A stretch of DNA of 64,000 nt from Blattamonas nauphoetae (taxonomy: Eukaryota; Preaxostyla; Oxymonadida). Positions 1 through 10,412 of this stretch are shown here, in pieces (positions within the stretch are counted from its first letter, which is position 1; the number at the start of each line of letters is the position of its first letter). Below the pieces are notes generated by a model. That model did not search any database, was not told where the DNA came from, and saw only the letters and a list, made by a program, of their open reading frames with translations. The DNA lies in contig JARBJD010000072.1 in assembly GCA_033064195.1 (NCBI GenBank), forward strand, positions 1 through 64,000, given 5' to 3'. A program made the position numbers and the translations under genes.

Positions 1-2740
1 CCTCTGCGTCAAGATCGTCCATTACAAATCTCGTCGGGGGATGGCTCTGTACTGGAGCGTCGATTGGCGTGGCTGTTGTTCCGGAAGGCCTTCCCGCGAT
101 TATCTCGCTCACCCCTCGCCATTGGAATGCAACGAATGTAGTCAAACAGAAGGCGCTGATTCGCTCGATGCCAGCTGTGGAAACGACAGGAGCAGTGTCC
201 GTGATCTGCTCGCACAAGACAGGCACACTTACCACAAACCAGATGACAGCCGGTTCCATCCTCACCTTCCCCAAAGAGTTCCAAGTCAGTGGGACTGGAT
301 ACGACCAAGTCGATGGGTACACCGTCACCATCCAATCCGGCACAGAAGCAGGGAAGAAGTTGCATAAGCAGCAGATGCAGTTCGAGCAGTGGAAGAAAGA
401 CACCCGAGTACATGCCCGCAGGGGATTCGATGTGAACGCCAAGCCGGATGTAGTGAACAACCCGCGCAAGTCACTCGACCCACGTCTCAAAAGACGAGTG
501 TGCTCACGTCGCAGCTCCTGCGTTGTGCTGTTCTCTGCAACGACTCTGTGATTGTGCACAACCAGGAAGATCGCCTGGCTGTGCAGGGAGACTCGACAGA
601 AGGGTCGCTCTTCCCGCTGGCTGTGAGGATTGGAATGAACACAAACGAGGCCACGCGGAAGAACAAGCGCATGCATGTCATCCCATTCGAGTCGGACTAT
701 GGCTTCATGGCCACAGCCAACGACTGCCCAGTCACAGATTACTCGAGCGTTGAAGAGAAGGCATCGGAGACAAGACAAACCACATGATCTTCCTGAAGGG
801 GGGCGCCGAGAAGGTGTTCAACTTGTGCAAAGTTCCAAGCAAATGTGAACGACGAGGGCGAGGTGGTTGTGGAGGAAATGAACAAAACAGTTCTGGCTCG
901 AGCGAGGGAGGGGGCAGATTGTAAGACAGAAAAGCGCCGACACGACGAGATCGACGGCGAGAAGACAGTGGCCGCCGAAGAGCCGAAGCTGAAGAAAGGT
1001 GAACCGCTGAACTTCGAAGACATCACCAAAGACTTCATCATGCTCGGCGTGGTCGGGATCTTCGACCCCCCTCGCAAAGGAGTCGAAGCGAGCCATCCAC
1101 CAATTACCGCCGTGCTCGGATAAAGGTTGTGATGATCACAGGTGACCACGCCAAGACACAGCTGGTGCAATCGGTGCTCTGCTCGGCCTGAACCCAACCA
1201 CAGTAAAGACGTCAATCGATCTGAAGAGATGTCAGACGAGACGCTGAAGGAGATCTGCGAGACGACGGAGATTTACGCGTGCCACACCTGCCGACAAGCT
1301 TCGGATTGTCCAGGCTCTTCAGAGCAATGGACGCCATCGTTGCGATGACAGGTGATGGTGTGAACGACGCCCGGCCCTCAAACAGGCCCACACTGGAATT
1401 GCGATGGGAATCAACGGCACAGAAGTGGCGAAAGAGGCGTCGAAGCTTGTTCTTTTGGACGACAACTTTGCAACCATCGTGAAAGCTGTGGAAGAAGGAC
1501 GGAAGGTGTACGACTCGCTCAAGCGGTCGATCACCTACATCCTCCCCACCAACATGGCAGAAGGAATGGCTATTCATCGCCGCCTTCATCAGCTGGGTAC
1601 CCCCAATCACACCTCTCCAGATCCTCTGGATCAACTCCATCACCTCCGTCGCCCTGTCCTCGCTCATCCCGTTCCAGCGCGGGAGCACAATGTCCTGAAC
1701 CGCCCTCCTCGCGCGACACGAAGATGCTTCATCCACCATTCTCATCCGCACAGTTTATATTGGTCTCTTCATCACTTCCATGATCATCGTGTACTTCTAC
1801 CTGATGACAGAGGAGCCAGACCCTCTCGACCCCGAGACACGCCGACACTCGGCCATGGCTGTCAACACCATCGTCCTGTGCGAGATCGCCTTCCTCCTCA
1901 ACTCAGTCTACCTGAAGGACTCCTCCGTCACTCCCGCGTGTTCCGAGACGTGGGGTGCCTTCGCTGGTCTCAATCGTCATCCCCATCGGTCTGCAGTTCA
2001 TCCTCACGTACATCCTCGGCCTCAACACGGTCTTTGGGATGTGCCCGATAGATGGTGGCAGTGGTTCATCTGTCTTGGCGCAGCGATTGTCATCTTCATT
2101 CTGGCTGAGATCAGATCGAAGACCATCCGACGATGTGCTCACAAGTAGTCGGCGAAGCGGAAGGCTCTGAAGGCGACAGACAGCGCAGCTGTTGTGCACG
2201 AGATTCCTGACGACGAGTCGGTGTCTGACGAGGAAGGCGGCCGCCGAAAGAAAAGAAGGAAGAAGACAACTGCCCACAACAGAAATGCCTGCTCTGTCTG
2301 TCCCGTCCGCAGAGAACCAAGCACGCCCTCCTGTCAACTCGGGAACTGAGCCTCGAGTGGCCACTGCTCAGACGGTGAAGGAGGAGCCGAAGAAGGAGGA
2401 CACGGCAGCTCCGGTTGAAGAGCCGAAGGTGTCAGCTGCCGAGCCAGAGAGGGGAGAAATCGAGGAAGAACCAGACAAGGGCGTCCAAGTTGCAGAGGCG
2501 AAGAAGGAGGATCCGGTTGTGGAGGAGAAGGAGAAGGACGAGGTGGAGAAGACGGAAGAGCCAAAAGAGGAAGTGACGCCGGAGGAAGAGAAGAAGTTGT
2601 GTTCTGTCTGCTCAGTATTACACAAGTTCCTGTTTTCACAGAGATATGCTCTTTCATTTTGCCGAACTTCCTCTGACTTGCCCAAAAACATTCATTTCAC
2701 CCTCTTAGGTTCTCAATCACACTTTTCATTAATTTCCTGA
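1..2740 (+). pseudogene. P-type cation-transporting ATPase, 3' part, multiply frameshifted
   Basis: The family pumps cations across membranes through a phospho-aspartate intermediate. The 5' part lies outside the window. The landmarks run in the right order but in different frames. PEGLPA (M4 segment) is near 84. The phosphorylation motif is near 210 and reads HKTGT instead of DKTGT. QGDSTEG follows near 580, KGGAEKV near 800, MITGDHAKT near 1130, MTGDGVNDA near 1345, then [16 protein letters not shown], and hydrophobic C-terminal segments to about 2148. An acidic Glu/Pro/Lys-rich tail, again out of frame, runs from about 2166 to 2600. At least six frame changes are needed (for example near 480, 780, 840, 1120, 1150 and 1360), and none coincides with a convincing GT-AG intron. 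The missing catalytic Asp points to a dead copy, although uncorrected indels could explain the shifts. The motifs fit type II (Ca2+ or Na+) ATPases; the subtype is inferred. Confidence 0.82.
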
Positions 2741-5700
2741 AATAACAAGCAAATTCGTGAAAGAATGAAATATCCTCCTCAGAATGAGAAAGGTGCGAAT
2801 AAAATTGATATTTCAGATCCATATCGATTGAATATAGCGCTGGAACTGTCCTTTGTCTTCTTGATCTCTTGGACGATCTTGTATGGAACAGAACAACCAT
2901 GAAAGTCAAGTTAAAGGAGATTTGAAACGTAAAAAAAGAAATTGAGGATTCGAGAGGTGCATGATCAAGCAAAAAGATGGGTTGGTTTTGAGAGATGGTT
3001 CACAGACTCCTTCTGGTGAATATATGCAAATCATTTGTCCAGTTCCAATTATATGAACTCACAAAAGAGGAAAAGTTGAGAAATAAGGGATCTTCCACGT
3101 CCAATGGTTAGAAATCGTCATCGACAAAATCACCATGGAATTTTGTGTGATCGGCGAGATGATATCGCAAAGTCATATTTTTCCCAGCACTGGTGAAGGA
3201 TATAAAATCGAAAGAAGCAAACAATACCTTCAGTGGTGTTCTCAATACGTCGGCAACACTTGGCCGTTTTTGGTCTTGGGCTTATGGGGTTCACTCAAAG
3301 GTCCAGTGAAGGAGAAACTGTTGGTAGATTGGAACAGAGACCAAAAAAGTCATCAAGAAGTTTCAAAACAGAAGCTTGAGGGATCAATTTTACTGACGTG
3401 AAAAGCCCCCAGGTTTGACACCGGACACTGTTCATAAAGAGTCCTCTTCTATCTGACGTTTATCACTGTTCTTGAGACTGAACTTGAAGTGAATGGGAGT
3501 TATGTATTCAACAATATTGTCAAGACGATTGGTTTTCTAATTCTTTAGTTCCAGTAATGCAAGAGTGGTTCTCGAATCAAATTTGGCCATTGTTGCTGTT
3601 TTGTCCAGCATTTCCTGACTCTCTCATTAGATCTGATTTAGAACAATGAATTGTGGAAAGGACATTTGCGTGTCAACAGTGTTTTGCGGGAATAGTGAAG
3701 TGTCTGCCTTATTGGCGTCTCGTTTGAGATGTGGAGACTGAACGACACCGAAAGACCCATTGTGTTATTACCGGTGTTGATTAGGCATGTGATAACAACT
3801 TGGGTAGAGGAAATGTCAAGTGGGATGGCAATAGAGCGGAGAACTTGATCGGGTACTTTGTTGCCTCTCTGAGTGAAGATTGGGACAACATGTGGAGAGT
3901 AGATGACAGTGATCACGCCGATCATTTCTCAATTCACCGCTTGGAACAATTGGTAGGACGTGAGAGTTGTATTCCATCATTTGTTTGGGCGAGCTGTCCT
4001 GTGGAATGGAAATGAGTACGAGTATGAATCTCTCGGAGACTATTCACCCACTGGTCGAAAGATACTCGTTTGCGATCATTCTCAGAGATAGAGTCGTACT
4101 AAAACGATGTTCACTGTGTGGAGGTCATTTCGGCATAAATCGTAAGAATAATTGTGTGAAGAAAGAAACACCAAGACAAACGATCACGGAGTCTTGAAAA
4201 ATAAGTGATATTCAGATCTAAGATGATCTATGAGAGTCAATTCCTTGGAGACTTTGTAATCTTCCGCATGTGACGTATTAACTTATGTTCGGTTGCAATT
4301 CTTGAAGATTTTTAAAAGGAACGAATATGTGGAGACTGAGTTGAGAGAGAATCTCGCTTTGAAGCCCGGTGCATCAGTGGAGACAGTGATGTGTGTGAGA
4401 CGATCTGACGCATTCACTTTTGGAAGGCACCAAGCATCAAGTGAGTTGAGGTTGAGATCTTCAGACAAGGAGTGGAGAATTGAAGAGATAGTCCATGATG
4501 CCCGATTTTCACACGAGGATTTCTTTCACCCAAACTTCGCACGTGATAAGAGGACTGTTCCAGAAAAACGAACAAAACAATCTTCAAAGGGGAGAAAGCA
4601 AGAATGAAAAAAATGTTCTGCGAATTGATGGTTAGAAGAGTAACGATGAAGAAAGACAGGACAACGAAAAATTGTGAGTGAATCGAGAACGAAGTTGGTG
4701 GACTCAAGATAACTCACATTTCACATCCTGTCCTTCGTGGAAAATGGACACATTCATTTTGGAAGGAATATTCGCTCATAACTGCCGCTGCTGTTCGGTC
4801 AGCTGATTCACGATTCCTGTGTGTGATAAGGAGACAGAAGGACACGACATTGAAAACAATGAGCTTAAATATGACGGAATACATGATTTGACTGAGGCAA
4901 ACAGCATGGAGATTTTGGAAGGAGGAGTGTGAAAATTGGGAACAGTCGGTTGAGATGATTCCGATGACAAGCTGAGTGGAGTGGTGATAAGTGTTAACTG
5001 AAGTCCTGCAAAACGAGCGGAGATGGGTGAGTGACAGATTAGCGAGGTCAGCTATTGGATCAAGGGGTTGTTTCAGATCAGTGGGAGATGCTGGTGGTGC
5101 TGAATCATTTGCTGCAATCGCATCTTCGTGTAGAAGCGATCTCGTTCAATGATCAAATTTTGGTTGATATGAACCAGTTCCAGAAGCACATCCTCCATTC
5201 CGGTGAACGTGAACGGGGATATTGATGTGTGTGGTCTGATGGTCATCCCCCTGAACGTCACACAAACACATATTCATCTCGAAAAAACTTCAATGGTCAC
5301 TGGAAGGCTCACGGCATCGAGATTTATTTGTGCTTCCCTTCTGTCTTCATGACACAGGCTCGTCGCTTCGACTTCTGCTTCTGTCTCTCCACTACCTCGA
5401 TCTTAATCATAACGAGTTGTGTCTCCGATGTCGTAAATGTGATCTTGTAGACGATCTTCGTCTTTCTTGGCCGTTCCGAAACAGAAACGTGTAGGTATCA
5501 AGAGATCATGAACTCTGAAGTGTTGGACGTTCACAAGGCTGATAAGAAGACAAACGAGACGGAGATTGTTCAAGTCATCTGGTTTGAGAGTGAGTGTGGA
5601 AAAAGAGAAACAGTTTTCAATCTGAAACGATTCTGATTGAGTGTGACGAACCTGTAACGCTGCAAGAAGTATTGTTCTGGCGAAAAGAGAAATCCATTTC

Positions 5701-5752
5701 TGTCGAGATTTGGAGATCTGAGAGTATCAAATCGAGTGCCATATCAGTCGAG
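2741..5752. other. Gene-poor stretch
   Basis: About 3 kb without a gene I can support. Open frames are short (about 100 codons or less), on both strands, and carry no recognisable motif. A plus-strand reading at 5594-5760 runs straight into the hAT-like element and would continue in frame after it if the element were removed. The interrupted sequence may therefore be an old coding remnant. Confidence 0.5.
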
Positions 5753-5760
5753 TACAAGAA

Positions 5761-6708
5761 CAGTGTTGTCGGGCCCTTTGATTTGACTTAAGTCACGAGA
5801 AAATGACTTAGATCGAAGTCACGGCTGGAAATGACTTCGTTCTAAGTCACCGTCTTCCATAAGTGAATTTCTGAGAGAAAAATCGAGGATCACGGATGAA
5901 GTCATGAATATCAAGTATGAACAACTCTTTCACACAATCTTTTGGTAGAGACACATCATTACAAACGAAAATAGAGACATGGAGCAGAGAGAAGTGCGGA
6001 CAAAGCAGAACAAAACGTGACACAAGCCACAGCGACCATTCAGAAAATAGCCGTGATATAGTCAGAAAAAGGGGTTTTCCATCCGAGATGAGCACTCCAC
6101 AGACGAGAGTCGGCGATTTGGGAATTTGATTAGTCATGAGAGAATCCGCCAGGATAAAAATTGTTGGATTGTTTTGTCGATCCATCGGAAGGTTGCTGAC
6201 CAACGTGATGGAATCACCGAGAGATATGATGTAAAGAACAGGATATAAAGTCGAAAAAGGAAACACTTCCATACCTGACAGTTCTAGAAGTGATTGAAAG
6301 AAAGAGACGTCGCAGATCACCATATTTTTGTGATGAAGACTAAAGAGCACTTTCTGACACTTCTAGTCAATCCCTCACAACTTTGTGAGTCATTTTCGTC
6401 AATTTGAATGTATCCCAATAGACACGGCAGTCCTGTTTGGACGGTGGGTACTCTTCATCTTGGATTGCTGAAGTTGTTTGTGAGGCTGTACTGTGGATAG
6501 TTGATTCACCTCGTTGAGAATCTGTTTTTTGTTCGAGAGGAAGTCCTAACGGCGAACGTTTGAGATTCATTTCAAGATCACACCCATACAATTGAGTGAA
6601 AAGTGACAAATGACTTACTTTCGATGAAATTTGACTTAGTCTTAAGTCACGGAAAAAAAGTGAAAAGTAAGTCGAATGACTTGGATCTAAGTCATTCCGA
6701 CAACCCTG
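5761..6708. mobile_element. Non-autonomous hAT-like DNA transposon (948 bp)
   Basis: The element begins CAGTGTTGTCGG and ends CCGACAACCCTG, inverted ends that match at 11 of 12 positions. It is flanked by a perfect 8-bp direct repeat, TACAAGAA (5753-5760 and 6709-6716). An 8-bp target duplication and CAG-type ends are the hAT superfamily signature. Both subterminal zones (5785-5855 and 6608-6695) hold clusters of TGACTT/AAGTCA hexamers in both orientations, as expected of transposase-binding repeats. A 167-codon minus-strand frame inside (5847-6350) does not look like a transposase, so the copy is probably mobilised in trans. The perfect target duplication suggests a fairly recent insertion. 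Confidence 0.85.
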
Positions 6709-6991
6709 TACAAGAAGGAATATGAGATCATGAATTGAGACGAGAAAAATGAAACCGAAGCGATGAGAATAAAACGGTAATTATCATCTACAGCGGATAT
6801 GTCATCAAAAACGCGATAAACAGCAGAGGTCGTTGAAAAGCGGTTCAATCGAATATGGATTTGGGAGGATCCAACTCACAGAACGGAAAATTCCGTTCGA
6901 TGGACTAAACCGGATCATCCAATCATAAATACTCGAAGAGCACCAAAAATAGAACAAACACGAAGTTTTTTCATCCATTCTGGAAAAAGCA

Positions 6992-7064
6992 TTGCCGATC
7001 CCAGGACTCGATCCTGGGACTCAGGAGTGAAAGTCACCCAATCTACCAACTACACCAGTCGATC
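6992..7064 (-). tRNA. tRNA-Glu-like sequence (probably a pseudo-tRNA or tRNA-derived repeat)
   Basis: Read on the minus strand, it has an A box (TGGTGTAGTTGG), an anticodon-type loop CTTTCAC that would give UUC (Glu), and a B box (GGATCGAGTCC) inside a strong 7-bp T-arm hairpin. A T-run follows about ten bases downstream, as a pol III terminator would. The acceptor stem does not pair and the D and anticodon stems pair poorly. A degenerate tRNA or a tRNA-derived SINE head is therefore likelier than a working tRNA. Its 5' side faces the DIRS element about 45 bp away. Confidence 0.4.
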
Positions 7065-7108
7065 ATTTTTTCATCAAGAAACTTCAGTACAGATATCATT
7101 TTAAAACA

Positions 7109-7210
7109 CCAACTTTTTTTTGAGTTTTCCAACTTTTTTTGAGATTTCCAACTTTTTTTCAGATTTCCAACTTTTGTTCAGATTTCCAACTGGCATTGAG
7201 TTTTCAAACT
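7109..7210 (+). repeat. Short tandem repeat, six units of about 19 bp, at the left end of the DIRS element
   Basis: Six successive units of roughly CCAACTTTTTTTCAGATTT start at 7109, 7129, 7148, 7167, 7186 and near 7204, and become more diverged to the right. They sit just before the Gag-like start codon at 7258, where the left terminal region of a DIRS-type element would be. Confidence 0.75.
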
Positions 7211-7257
7211 TTACTCGAGAAAACCAACTCTAAATTGAGGCAGCCCCTGATCCAAAC

Positions 7258-8436
7258 ATGTTACAACCAAACGAGCCGTCAATATTGCTCCAATCCGAAG
7301 AACTATCTTCGTCTAATCTCAATCCAGATCTCGTGAATGCAGTCACAATGCAAATAATCGATGCGATTCCACAGATCCTCACACAACTATCGTCACGGTC
7401 TAAAACACGTCCAGAGGAGCCAAAAGCAGAAAACATATCAACTGTACGTCAGGTCCAGCCGGCGGCAGGACACTCAGATGAAAGTATCAATAAAATCAAA
7501 CGACATTCTTCGTCTGGAGCAAATCGAAGACTGGTGACCCGAGATGAAAAAAGTCAACGAAAACGCGATCGCCATCAAAAGAGGAGACATACTTATCAAC
7601 ATCAGTTATTCGAGACAAGTAGCGACGATTCATCGGAATCATATCAGTCATCAATCACAACATCAGAACCCTCCTCAACGGAAGATGAGATTGCATATCT
7701 CAAGGAGCTACTTCGAAAAAGAAAGTCGAAAACAATCAAGAATCACAAAAAGAGAAGAAACCGCCATCGATATTCCCATACATTAACAGAATCGTCAAGT
7801 GAATCCAGACCACACCGACGAGGTGGGATCAACAGCAGAAGAAGACAGGAGAAGCTCAAAAAAGAACTTTTTCGAGAGATGAAGAAACAAGAACCTTCAT
7901 TTAACAAGAATTGGTTGCAATCTACTTTGCCAAATCAGCAACGTGATTTGACACATTCGCATACCTCCCACATGAAGAATCTCTTGGGCATACCAATTGA
8001 AATTGCACCAAATAGCGCGATCCTTTCGAAAGCGCAGAGAATTCAGGATCAAGCCTTGGTGATCGCGACGCAATCCAATTTTTCTTCAATTGGTCACATG
8101 GCGGAGGCCTACGACATGGTTTCGAACGGTGAACCTCCTAAACATATTCTTCCAGTTATTTCAAAAAGTATTTTGGATGCAGCAGATGCGGCTGCCTGCT
8201 CCCATCACGGAAGATATGTTACCCCAACCAATGCAGACCGTGTCGCTATGACACTCGGGCTTACACAACCAGCATCAATAGCAAACGACTTATTGATTCC
8301 TCCCCGTCCAACAGTCACCCTCAACCATTCACAACAACAATACAATCAGTCGTCTTTCTCTCAGAGAGGGGGGTCAGTCCGCCTCCCGAACCAACCCAAG
8401 GGACAATACAACAAATACAACCCCCAGCGACATTAA
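7258..8436 (+). CDS. Gag-like protein of the DIRS element
   Basis: A 392-residue frame starting MLQPNEPSILLQ. The first half is rich in Ser, Arg and Lys (several RRKRHRH-like stretches around residues 80-205). The second half is less biased and includes GHMAEAYDMVSNGEPPKH around residue 280. It has no zinc knuckle, which is common for DIRS Gag proteins. Its position directly upstream of RT in the same orientation, with a 35-bp gap, identifies it. It would form the cytoplasmic ribonucleoprotein particle that packages element RNA; that role is inferred from position, not from a recognised domain. Confidence 0.7.
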   Translation: MLQPNEPSILLQSEELSSSNLNPDLVNAVTMQIIDAIPQILTQLSSRSKTRPEEPKAENISTVRQVQPAAGHSDESINKIKRHSSSGANRRLVTRDEKSQRKRDRHQKRRHTYQHQLFETSSDDSSESYQSSITTSEPSSTEDEIAYLKELLRKRKSKTIKNHKKRRNRHRYSHTLTESSSESRPHRRGGINSRRRQEKLKKELFREMKKQEPSFNKNWLQSTLPNQQRDLTHSHTSHMKNLLGIPIEIAPNSAILSKAQRIQDQALVIATQSNFSSIGHMAEAYDMVSNGEPPKHILPVISKSILDAADAAACSHHGRYVTPTNADRVAMTLGLTQPASIANDLLIPPRPTVTLNHSQQQYNQSSFSQRGGSVRLPNQPKGQYNKYNPQRH

Positions 8437-8471
8437 CAGAATCTTCCAATCGACCAGTTCCAGAAAGGTTG

Positions 8472-10412
8472 ATGAATTCTTTAACAAAATGGGAGCAGAT
8501 AGGGGGGAAGGAGAGGATCCTGGCGGGGGCGATGTGGGAGTGGATAAGCCCACAATCTCCCCAGAAATTGCAAGAGCTCCCCTGGTCTCTTCCTTTCCGT
8601 GGGAACCAGGAGGAGACACAAGCATACAAAAACCTCCTGGAGGAGGAATTGAAGTCGGGAGTGGTGACTCCAGTGTCACGAACGGATGTCGTACTCTCCC
8701 TCCACACCTTCCTGGTCCCGAAACCAGGAGGGAAGTGGAGGAAGATCTTGAATGCAACCCCACTGAACAACGAACTGAAGGTGGAGCATTTCAAAATGGA
8801 GGATGTCAACACGGCGGTGCAGTTCATCCACGGGGGGGAGTGGATGACAACAATCGATTTGAAGAATGCATACCAGCATGTGATTGTCCCTCAACAACTC
8901 AGGAAGTATCTCTGTTTCAGATTCAACGATCAATACTACCAATATGTCGGAATGCCGTTCGGCTTATCGACCGCGCCTCGGACTTTTACAAAGATTATGC
9001 GGGTTGCCATCAAGAACATCCGACAAACACTCCAGATACCGATTATTTTCTACTTGGACGATATCCTTCTTATCTCACCATCCGAGGAGGAAGCGAGCGC
9101 CAAAACAAAACAAGCGATCAAGATGTTGACCGAACTGGGCTTTCAGATCGCTGTCGACAAATGTCACATCATTCCATCCCAAACAATCGAATTCTTGGGA
9201 TGGACCATCAACTCCGTCTCACAGTCAATCTCAATCACCACCTCTCGACGGTCCAAGCTTCTCAATCAATTACGGATGGCAAAAGCTGTCATCCTTCATC
9301 AACAGGAGATTCGGGTGAGAGATTTGGCATCAATCATTGGTCAGCTCAACTTCCTTCGGGCTGTCATTCCATCGGCGAGTCTACATTTACAACAATTGAA
9401 CCAGTGGAAGGACATGTGCGTGAGACAGAGAGGATGGGAAGCGAATGTTCAGCTCAACCGTCTCCACCTGGGGGAATTGACGTTCTGGACTTGTGCGATT
9501 CGACAGAACATACCTCGCTCCTTCAAACATGTCACGTCCTCGGCATCTCTGACAACAGACGCAAGTCCGTGGGGTTGGGGATGTGTAGTCATGATTGGAG
9601 AAGAGAGATCACTCTTCCACGGAATCTGGACGGAACAACAGAAACTCCAAACGTCCAATTGGAAAGAAACAGCCGCAATACGTTTCTCAATCCTCAAGGC
9701 GACTCCTCTATTGAAACAGAAACAAACTCAAGCATTCATTGTCCACAGCGACAATACAACAGCCGTCCAAAATGTGAAGAATCAGAAAGCAACCTCATCT
9801 CTTGCCCAGATCACCAAGCAGACGCTGGATACAATCGAGAAAAGCGGAATGAAGCTAGCGGACATCCAATACATACCGGGACAATTGAACACGACTGCCG
9901 ATGCTCTGTCCAGACTCCATCCACAAGCGGAGTACATGCTAACACCGCAAGCTCTACAACTGTTGAACGAACGATGGTCCTACGTTCCGCTGATCGATCT
10001 GTTCGCGACATCTCGAAACAAACAATGTCGAACATTCTACTCGCTTTGCGTGGAACAAGAAGCAGCTGGAAAAGACTCCCTCGTCGTCAACTGGACAGGG
10101 ATGATCCAACCTCTCATACATCCTCCGATTCTTCTGCTTCCCCGAGTTCTGAAGAAACTGAAGAACGAGAAAGTGATCTTGGGAGTGTTGATCGTCCCGG
10201 ATTGGAAGAACCAATGTTGGACATCGACACTCAGAGCAATCGAAACCGACTCAATGATACTGGGTCCGTACTCGACGATGATAAAACACACAGATGCATC
10301 GACAGAAGCGAGCCTACCCCCAGGGATGGTTCGAGCTTGTTTAGTGGGAGAGAGAACATTGAGGGAAGAGATTATTTCAGAAGACTGTGCGATGAAGGCA
10401 GAATCCCAATGA
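8472..10412 (+). CDS. Reverse transcriptase-RNase H polyprotein of the DIRS element
   Basis: About 646 residues. The RT palm shows TIDLKNAYQHV (catalytic Asp), the VGMPFGLSTAP turn and FYLDDILL (YxDD box), then FLGWTIN in the connection. RNase H follows with TTDASPWGWG, NWKETAAI, VHSDNTTAV and NTTADALSR, giving the D-E-D-D catalytic set. The remaining C-terminus contains PLIDLFATSRNKQ and a Trp/Pro-rich region typical of DIRS elements, where a methyltransferase-like domain is often annotated. The first ATG is at 8472. A second frame, carrying the recombinase, is open across the whole gene. The enzyme would copy element RNA into DNA with a circular intermediate. Confidence 0.9.
   Translation: MNSLTKWEQIGGKERILAGAMWEWISPQSPQKLQELPWSLPFRGNQEETQAYKNLLEEELKSGVVTPVSRTDVVLSLHTFLVPKPGGKWRKILNATPLNNELKVEHFKMEDVNTAVQFIHGGEWMTTIDLKNAYQHVIVPQQLRKYLCFRFNDQYYQYVGMPFGLSTAPRTFTKIMRVAIKNIRQTLQIPIIFYLDDILLISPSEEEASAKTKQAIKMLTELGFQIAVDKCHIIPSQTIEFLGWTINSVSQSISITTSRRSKLLNQLRMAKAVILHQQEIRVRDLASIIGQLNFLRAVIPSASLHLQQLNQWKDMCVRQRGWEANVQLNRLHLGELTFWTCAIRQNIPRSFKHVTSSASLTTDASPWGWGCVVMIGEERSLFHGIWTEQQKLQTSNWKETAAIRFSILKATPLLKQKQTQAFIVHSDNTTAVQNVKNQKATSSLAQITKQTLDTIEKSGMKLADIQYIPGQLNTTADALSRLHPQAEYMLTPQALQLLNERWSYVPLIDLFATSRNKQCRTFYSLCVEQEAAGKDSLVVNWTGMIQPLIHPPILLLPRVLKKLKNEKVILGVLIVPDWKNQCWTSTLRAIETDSMILGPYSTMIKHTDASTEASLPPGMVRACLVGERTLREEIISEDCAMKAESQ

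Noticed and set aside
5847-6350. 167-codon minus-strand frame inside the hAT-like element
   Set aside because: No transposase features and no ATG-supported domain. Kept only as part of the element.
7109-7210. The spaced repeats as a CRISPR array
   Set aside because: The units are contiguous 19-bp tandem repeats with no unique spacers, in a eukaryotic context next to a retrotransposon.
7230-7257. A short inverted match (GTTTGGATCAG) between the DIRS left region and about 11870 as a terminal repeat
   Set aside because: Only 11-12 bases match and the similarity does not extend. It could be chance over 4.8 kb.
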